DNA of 64,000 nucleotides from Chelativorans salis. GTDB taxonomy: Bacteria > Pseudomonadota > Alphaproteobacteria > Rhizobiales > Rhizobiaceae. Location: contig NZ_JAOCZP010000006.1 of assembly GCF_025336525.1 (NCBI RefSeq), positions 1-64,000 of the forward strand, read 5' to 3'. Position numbers and translations under genes: made by a program. This document shows, one piece after another, positions 59,324 through 64,000 of this stretch (its first letter is position 1; each line of letters opens with the position of its first letter). The notes beneath the pieces are model-generated. The model ran no database searches. It was not told the origin of the DNA and saw only the letters and a list, made by a program, of their open reading frames with translations.

Positions 59324-60402
59324 GGCGGCTCGCTCCTCTCCTCCTTGCCGCCGTCATCGCCTCGCCTGCCGGCGCGGCCGAGACGCGCATGCCGCCGCGC
59401 GGAGAAGAATCGCAGGCGCATCTGGTGATCGAGAGCACCACGGACTTCGTCATCTTCGAGCCCATCCTGCTCGCCTTCCAGCGCCAGAACCCGGGCGTTA
59501 CCATCACCTACCGCGAGCTCACCACCAACGAGGTCGCCGACGATGTCGCGGCAGCCTGCGAAGAGGATCGCTTCATCGCCGACCTCGTCATTTCCTCCTC
59601 GATCGATCAGCAGCTCAAGCTGGTCAACGACGGCTGCGCCCTGCCGCTCGGCGCAGAAGCGCGCGCCGGTCTTCCCGACTGGGCGCGTTGGCGCGAGGAG
59701 CTTGTCGGCCTCACCTTCGAGCCCGCCGTCACCGTCTACAACCGCGCCTATTTCGAAAATCGTCGGGTTCCCGAAAGCCGCTTCGAGCTCATCGACCTTC
59801 TGCGCGAAAGCCAGGATTTCGTCGGCAAGGTCGGCACCTACGACATCGAAAGCTCCGGCGTCGGCTATCTCTTCGCCTTCCAGGACGCGCTGCAGGCCAG
59901 CACCTGGGGCCGTCTGGTGGAAAGCCTCGGACGCAACCGCGCGCGCCTTTTCTGCTGCACCGCCGATATCCTCGACCGGGTGGCCGACGGGCGCCTCCTC
60001 ATCGGCTACAATGTACTCGGCTCCTACGCGCTTCAGCGCATCGAAAGCGACGAGCGCTTCGGCATAGTCCTCCCCGACGACTATACCCTCGTGCTCGCCC
60101 GCGCCGCCTTTGTCGCCAAAGCCGCGCGACAGCTGGAGCTTGCGGAGAACTTCATCGCCTTCATGCTGTCCGCGGAAGGCCGCGACATCCTTTCCTCCGA
60201 AATCCGCCTCCTGTCGCCCATCGACGGCCCCGAGCGGCTTGCCGCGCTGGCGGCAAGCGGTAGCGCCGACCCACAGACGCTGCGCCCCATCGCAATGACC
60301 CCGGCGCTCCTGGTGGGCCTCGACCGGGCCAAACGCGAAATCTTCCTCGAACAATGGCGCGCCGCCCTGCCGGCCGGTTCGGTGGCGGCGGGAGAGGAGT
60401 GA
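59320..60402 (+). CDS. Periplasmic ABC-type solute-binding protein coupled to TctDE
   Basis: This 360-residue protein has a signal peptide (MRRLAPLLLAAVIASPAGA) and a family-1/iron-type binding fold: FVIFEPILLAFQRQNPGVTITYRELTTNEVADD, then DLVISSSIDQQLKLVNDGCA and LIGYNVLGSYALQ. No ABC permease or ATPase genes are near. Its ATG overlaps the kinase stop, so it is made with TctDE. I infer that it presents a ligand to the sensor's periplasmic domain. Two neighbouring Cys in LFCCTAD are notable. Confidence 0.87.
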   Translation: MRRLAPLLLAAVIASPAGAAETRMPPRGEESQAHLVIESTTDFVIFEPILLAFQRQNPGVTITYRELTTNEVADDVAAACEEDRFIADLVISSSIDQQLKLVNDGCALPLGAEARAGLPDWARWREELVGLTFEPAVTVYNRAYFENRRVPESRFELIDLLRESQDFVGKVGTYDIESSGVGYLFAFQDALQASTWGRLVESLGRNRARLFCCTADILDRVADGRLLIGYNVLGSYALQRIESDERFGIVLPDDYTLVLARAAFVAKAARQLELAENFIAFMLSAEGRDILSSEIRLLSPIDGPERLAALAASGSADPQTLRPIAMTPALLVGLDRAKREIFLEQWRAALPAGSVAAGEE

Positions 60403-60437
60403 TACCACGACGGTTGATCTGTAGCGGGGTGTCGAGG

Positions 60438-60480
60438 TTCCGGCATGGTCCTCGGGCTTGACCGAGGACCCATGCCGGAA
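60438..60480. repeat. Long hairpin repeat, 18-bp arms
   Basis: TTCCGGCATGGTCCTCGG (60438-60455) and CCGAGGA-cCCATGCCGGAA (60462-60480) pair fully except for one bulged base, around GCTTGA. It lies between the binding-protein gene and the GNAT gene. It belongs to the same general class of Rhizobiales intergenic palindromes as the element at 41774. Confidence 0.7.
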
Positions 60481-60555
60481 CTGCCACGCAGCAAACGGTC
60501 GACCTACGAAGCAACCCTTTCCCGAAACGCCGCCACCAAGCCAAGGGACCCGCCC

Positions 60556-61017
60556 ATGCCCGACCTTCTCGTACCCCTCTACAAGCTCCCCCAAGAGCCC
60601 GGGACAGGCGTAGAGAACGGCGTCACCGTACGCCGCGCCCTGGCGCCGGAGATGCATGCTATATGTGCTTTCGCGCAGAAGCACTTCAACAAGGGCTGGG
60701 CGAGCGAGTGCTCGGTGGCGATGGCCGGCCGACCGCCGGGCGTCTACCTCGCCGTCGAGGGCAAGACGCTGCTCGGCTTCGCCTGCTATGACGCAACGGC
60801 ACGTGGCTTTTTCGGCCCCACCGGCGTCAGCAAGGCCGCGCGCGGAAAAGGCCTGGGCCGCCGGCTCCTTCTGGCGACGCTCCACGCCATGCGCGAAGCC
60901 GGCTACGGCTACGCCGTCATCGGCGGTGCCGGGCCGGTTGATTTTTACCGGCGTCATTGCCCGGCAATCGAGATCCCGGACTCGGAACCTGGCATCTACG
61001 AGGGGATGCTGAGATGA
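60556..61017 (+). CDS. GNAT family N-acetyltransferase
   Basis: This 153-residue protein has the GNAT acetyl-CoA loop in VSKAARGKGLGRRLLLATLHAMREAGYGYAVIGGAG, matching R/Q-x2-G-x-G/A, and an N-terminal VTVRRALAPEMHAICAFAQKHF segment. The ATG at 60556 lacks a strong ribosome site; an opening to 60445 would run into the hairpin repeat. The C-terminal DFYRRHCPAIEI is usual for the family. The acceptor is unknown. Confidence 0.85.
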   Translation: MPDLLVPLYKLPQEPGTGVENGVTVRRALAPEMHAICAFAQKHFNKGWASECSVAMAGRPPGVYLAVEGKTLLGFACYDATARGFFGPTGVSKAARGKGLGRRLLLATLHAMREAGYGYAVIGGAGPVDFYRRHCPAIEIPDSEPGIYEGMLR

Positions 61018-61147
61018 CGAAAAACCCCATCCCCCTTGAGGGGAGGGAAAGACACCGCCATCTCTTTACGGTTACGGGAAAGATTGATGAGTGTCATGAT
61101 GGATGCTAGCTGACATTCCACCACATTTTTCCAGAGGGAGAACCGAA
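61018..61147. repeat. Intergenic stretch with the TCCCCCTTGAGGGGAGGG element
   Basis: TCCCCCTTGAGGGGAGGG (61030-61047) is identical to 40026-40043 and forms a short hairpin after the GNAT gene. The rest is AT-richer and holds the TAXI promoter; GTTACGGGAAAGATTGATGAG around 61070 is a possible upstream element. Confidence 0.55.
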
Positions 61148-62158
61148 ATGAACAGACGCCTCTTCTCGATGGTTGGGGCCATCGCATTTTGCATCGCAGC
61201 CGGCGGCGTCACGCTGGCCCAGCAACCGCAGTTTTTCCGCATCGGCACCGGCGGCACGGCCGGCACCTACTATCCCATCGGCGGTTTGATCGCCAACGCC
61301 ATCTCCAACCCGCCCGGCTCGCGTCCCTGCGAGGAAGGCGGTTCCTGCGGCGTGCCGGGCCTGATCGCGACAGCGGTTTCGTCCAACGGTTCGGTAGCCA
61401 ATGTCAATGCGATCGCCGGCGGCTCGCTCGAATCGGGCTTCTCGCAATCCGACGTCGCCACCTGGGCCCACGCCGGTACGGGAATCTGGGAAGACCGCGA
61501 GCCGGTGGAGAAATTGCGCGCCATCGCCAATCTCTACCCCGAGACCATCCACCTCGTCGCCAGCGCCCAAAGCGGCATCGACAGTGTTGACGATCTTGCC
61601 GGCAAGCAAGTCTCTCTCGACGAGCCGGGTTCGGGAACGCTGGTGGATGCTCGGATCATCCTGGAGGCCTACGGTCTGAGCGAGGATGACGTCGAGGCGC
61701 ATTACCTCAAGCCCGACCAGGCCGCCGAGCGTATGCGCGACGGCGCGATGGACGCCTTCTTCTTCGTCGGCGGCTTCCCGGCCGGCGCCATCGCCGAGCT
61801 GGCCAGCCAGCACGACATCACCCTGGTGCCAATCTCGGGTGAAGAGGCTGCCACGGTGAGGGACGAATACACCTTCTTTGCTGAGAACATCGTTCCGGCA
61901 GGCACCTACGATGGCGTGGAAGAAGAGGTGACGACGCTTTCCGTCGGTGCCCAGTGGATCACCAGCGCCGACCAGCCCGAGGATCTGATCTACGGGATCA
62001 CCAAGGCGCTGTGGAACGACAACACGCGCAAGCTTCTCGACGCGGGCCACCAGAAGGGCCAACAGATCACGCTTGAGACGGCGTTGGACGGCGTCGGCAT
62101 TCCGCTCCATCCCGGCGCCGAAAAGTTCTACCGCGAAGCCGGTGTGTTGAGCGAGTAG
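61148..62158 (+). CDS. TAXI family TRAP transporter substrate-binding protein
   Basis: This 336-residue protein has a signal peptide (MNRRLFSMVGAIAFCIAAGG, cleaved after TLA) and the TAXI signature FRIGTGGTAGTYYPIGGLIANAI, with later SVANVNAIAGGSLESGFSQSDVA and MDAFFFVGGFPAGAI. TAXI proteins feed fused TRAP permeases, and the ligand is often glutamate or another acid. It starts behind AGAGGGAG. The next gene is the fused permease. Confidence 0.94.
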   Translation: MNRRLFSMVGAIAFCIAAGGVTLAQQPQFFRIGTGGTAGTYYPIGGLIANAISNPPGSRPCEEGGSCGVPGLIATAVSSNGSVANVNAIAGGSLESGFSQSDVATWAHAGTGIWEDREPVEKLRAIANLYPETIHLVASAQSGIDSVDDLAGKQVSLDEPGSGTLVDARIILEAYGLSEDDVEAHYLKPDQAAERMRDGAMDAFFFVGGFPAGAIAELASQHDITLVPISGEEAATVRDEYTFFAENIVPAGTYDGVEEEVTTLSVGAQWITSADQPEDLIYGITKALWNDNTRKLLDAGHQKGQQITLETALDGVGIPLHPGAEKFYREAGVLSE

Positions 62159-62189
62159 CCTAGTTGACCGGCAGACAGCCGGCTGAACA

Positions 62190-62218
62190 GCGACCCGGCA
62201 CCGCAGGCGCCGGGTCGC
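62190..62218 (+). terminator. Hairpin between TAXI binding protein and permease genes
   Basis: GCGACCCGGC (62190-62199) and GCCGGGTCGC (62209-62218) form a perfect 10-bp stem with a 9-base loop, 31 bases after the TAXI stop. Only TT follows; it is an attenuator or stability candidate. Confidence 0.5.
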
Positions 62219-62275
62219 CTTCCAGATGGCGGGCGGGCAATACCGCCGCCCTCGTTTCCCGAAAGGTCGTGCAGG

Positions 62276-64000
62276 ATGGCGGCTCCGTCTGAAGCTGAAC
62301 GCACAGAGGCGTTGACCGAGCAACAGATGAAGGAGCTGGAGGAGCGCTTCGACCCGGAAGTGCGGTTCCGCCCCTTGCCGCCCCTCCTCGGCTGGACCGC
62401 CGCCGGCGCGCTGTTCATCCTCTCCTGCTATCACTACTACACCGCCGGCTTCGGCATCCCGCAGGCAACGACCCATCGCGGCCTGCACCTTGCCTTCACG
62501 CTGGCGCTTACCTTCGTCTTCTTTGCCGCCTGGGGACAACCGCGCGAGCCGCGTTCCGGCCTCCTGAGGCCACTGGGCCTGCCGCTATATGACTGGCTCT
62601 TCGCCATCGCCGGCGCCGTGACGGCGCTTTATGTTCCATGGATCTTCAACGACCTGGCCTTCCGCGTCGGCAACCCGCTGCCCATCGACGTTTTCATGGG
62701 CACGGTCCTGATCGTCGTGATGTTGGAAGCCACCCGGCGGGCCATGGGATGGCCGCTGCCGGTGATCGCGATCCTGTTCATCGCCTATGCCTATTTCGGC
62801 CGGTCGATGCCGGGCGTCCTGGCGCATCCGGGGGCGAGTTGGGACAACATCGTCAACCACCTTTACCTGACCAGTCAGGGCATCTACGGCACGGCCCTCG
62901 GCGTCATCTCTACCTACGTGTTCCACTTCGTCCTGTTTGGCGTGCTGGCCACGCGGATCGGGCTCGGGCAGCTCTTCATCGATCTCGCCTCCGCGCTCGC
63001 GGGGCGCTATTCCGGGGGTCCCGCCAAGGTGTCGGTCCTGTCTTCGGCGATGCTCGGCTCCATCTCTGGCTCGTCCATCGCCAACACGGTGACCACCGGC
63101 TCGCTCACCATTCCCGCCATGATCCGCATCGGCTATCCGCGCCACTTCGCTGCCGCGGTCGAAGCGGCCAGCTCCACCGGCGGGCAGATCACGCCGCCTG
63201 TCATGGGCGCGGTCGCCTTCCTGATGATCGAGTATCTCGGCGTGCCGCTGACGACGATCCTCACCGCCGCGCTGGTGCCGGCCTTCATGCATTTCTTCGG
63301 CGTTTTGGTGCAGGTGCATCTCGAGGCGCGGCGGCGCGGCCTCCGCGGGCTGACCAAGGACGAGCTTCCGGTCGCCTGGGTCGTCTTCAAGGCCGGCTGG
63401 CTGACGACGCTGCCGCTGTTCGTGCTGGTGGCCGTGCTCCTGTCCGGCAAGACGCCCTATCTCGCCGCCTTCTGGGGCATCACCTCCTGCCTTCTCGTCC
63501 TGGTGATCCAGAACCTGATCCGCCACGACATCCGCACCGCGCTCAGCGAAAGCGTCCGCGAGACCTGGGATGGTTTGGTGGTGGGTGCGAAGTACTCGCT
63601 CTCCGTCACGGCGGCGGCAGCGCTCGTCGGCGTCGTCATCGGCGTCGTTACGCTGACCGGCGTGGGCTTCAAGATCGCCTACATGGTCACCTCCATCGCC
63701 GCCGGATGGGCTCAAAGCGTGTCGGCCAGCCTCGCGTTTCTGCCCTTCGAGGTGCTGAGCGTCACAGCGCTGACGCTGCTGTTCACGCTCATCATGACGG
63801 CGGTGGTGTGCGTCCTGATGGGCTGCGGCATTCCCACCACGGCAAACTACCTCATCATGATTGCCGTGGCGGCGCCGATTCTGGGCCTGCTCGGCGTTGA
63901 GCCGCTCGTCGCCCATTTCTTCGTCTTCTATTACGGCGTGCTGGCCGACATCACACCGCCCGTGGCCTTGGCGGCCTATGCCGCCGCCGGCATTGCCGGG
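62276..64000 (+). CDS. TRAP transporter fused permease (DctQM fusion), cut by the window end
   Basis: The frame opens at the ATG at 62276 behind CAGG (MAAPSEAERTEALTEQQMKE) and stays open for 575 codons to the last base. After a soluble 35-residue N-terminus come four small-permease helices, then the large-permease part with SVLSSAMLGSISGSSIANTVTTGSLTIPAMIRIGYPRHFAAAVEAASSTGGQITPPVMGAVAFLMIEY and GCGIPTTANYLIMIA. The family is usually 600-900 residues long, so part of the C-terminus is missing. It is the partner of the TAXI protein before it. Confidence 0.93.
   Translation, partial: MAAPSEAERTEALTEQQMKELEERFDPEVRFRPLPPLLGWTAAGALFILSCYHYYTAGFGIPQATTHRGLHLAFTLALTFVFFAAWGQPREPRSGLLRPLGLPLYDWLFAIAGAVTALYVPWIFNDLAFRVGNPLPIDVFMGTVLIVVMLEATRRAMGWPLPVIAILFIAYAYFGRSMPGVLAHPGASWDNIVNHLYLTSQGIYGTALGVISTYVFHFVLFGVLATRIGLGQLFIDLASALAGRYSGGPAKVSVLSSAMLGSISGSSIANTVTTGSLTIPAMIRIGYPRHFAAAVEAASSTGGQITPPVMGAVAFLMIEYLGVPLTTILTAALVPAFMHFFGVLVQVHLEARRRGLRGLTKDELPVAWVVFKAGWLTTLPLFVLVAVLLSGKTPYLAAFWGITSCLLVLVIQNLIRHDIRTALSESVRETWDGLVVGAKYSLSVTAAAALVGVVIGVVTLTGVGFKIAYMVTSIAAGWAQSVSASLAFLPFEVLSVTALTLLFTLIMTAVVCVLMGCGIPTTANYLIMIAVAAPILGLLGVEPLVAHFFVFYYGVLADITPPVALAAYAAAGIAG

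Noticed and set aside
58852-60957. Antisense frame of 701 codons across the kinase and binding-protein genes
   Set aside because: It crosses three well-supported sense genes and shows no recognisable fold.
62585-63916. Antisense and second-frame openings over the TAXI-TRAP permease
   Set aside because: The frame from 62276 has continuous membrane helices and TRAP signature loops and stays open to the window end. The others are charged low-complexity shadows.

Overview
The window is a GC-rich, tightly packed catabolic region. It looks chromosomal or megaplasmid-borne and most likely comes from an alphaproteobacterium of the Hyphomicrobiales (Rhizobium/Mesorhizobium/Phyllobacterium-like). This is inferred from the rhizobial-type rhamnose locus (rhaI, a fused rhaD aldolase-dehydrogenase, rhaR, rhaSTPQ, rhaK), the many tripartite TctCBA and TRAP uptake systems, and intergenic palindromic repeats of the kind common in that order. 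I saw no rRNA, tRNA, CRISPR array, phage gene or transposase.

Layout. (1) 0.3-14.0 kb: an L-fucose-type, non-phosphorylating sugar locus. It has a CaiB-type CoA-transferase coupled to a solute-binding-like protein without a signal peptide, then an L-fuconolactonase-like amidohydrolase and an IclR regulator facing left. Facing right are a CUT1 ABC importer, a mandelate-racemase-type enzyme, a RhaM-type mutarotase, a Gfo/Idh/MocA dehydrogenase, a MaoC hydratase, a DHRS6-like 2-keto-3-deoxy-L-fuconate dehydrogenase and L-fuconate dehydratase. (2) 14.0-20.0 kb: housekeeping and stress genes: DoxX, a short acidic/basic protein, and a leftward operon DUF2267 / erythromycin-esterase-like / alpha-beta hydrolase / phosphoribosyltransferase / PEBP, plus a TetR regulator and a small P-loop kinase-like protein. 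(3) 20.1-30.6 kb: a TetR-tctABC operon, a CPT-like kinase, two xylose-isomerase-like TIM barrels, a Gfo/Idh/MocA oxidoreductase, a DUF993 protein and a divergent enolase-superfamily protein. The tct operon and the rightward enzyme operon carry nearly identical operators, so I read them as one uncharacterised sugar or sugar-acid pathway. (4) 30.7-34.6 kb: a membrane PQQ glucose dehydrogenase with an unusual acidic insertion, a small disordered protein and a CAP-domain lipoprotein. (5) 34.5-45.3 kb: the L-rhamnose locus, with no rhaU mutarotase at its usual place. (6) 45.3-53.2 kb: an AI-2E family protein, a DctPQM TRAP importer, a GntR/FCD regulator, an IlvD/Edd sugar-acid dehydratase and an RraA-like aldolase, which together read as an aldonate uptake and breakdown module. 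(7) 53.3-61.0 kb: a VOC protein, acylphosphatase, a second TctABC importer with a divergent TctDE two-component system and its own solute-binding protein, and a GNAT acetyltransferase. (8) 61.1 kb to the end: a TAXI-TRAP importer whose fused permease runs off the window.

Altogether six solute importers of four families sit in 64 kb, nearly all next to a dedicated regulator (IclR, TetR, DeoR, GntR, TctDE) and to enzymes for neutral or acidic sugars. Hairpins or repeats recur between substrate-binding and permease genes, which suggests differential expression of the binding proteins. All functional names rest on motif and sequence recognition by eye; no database search was run.
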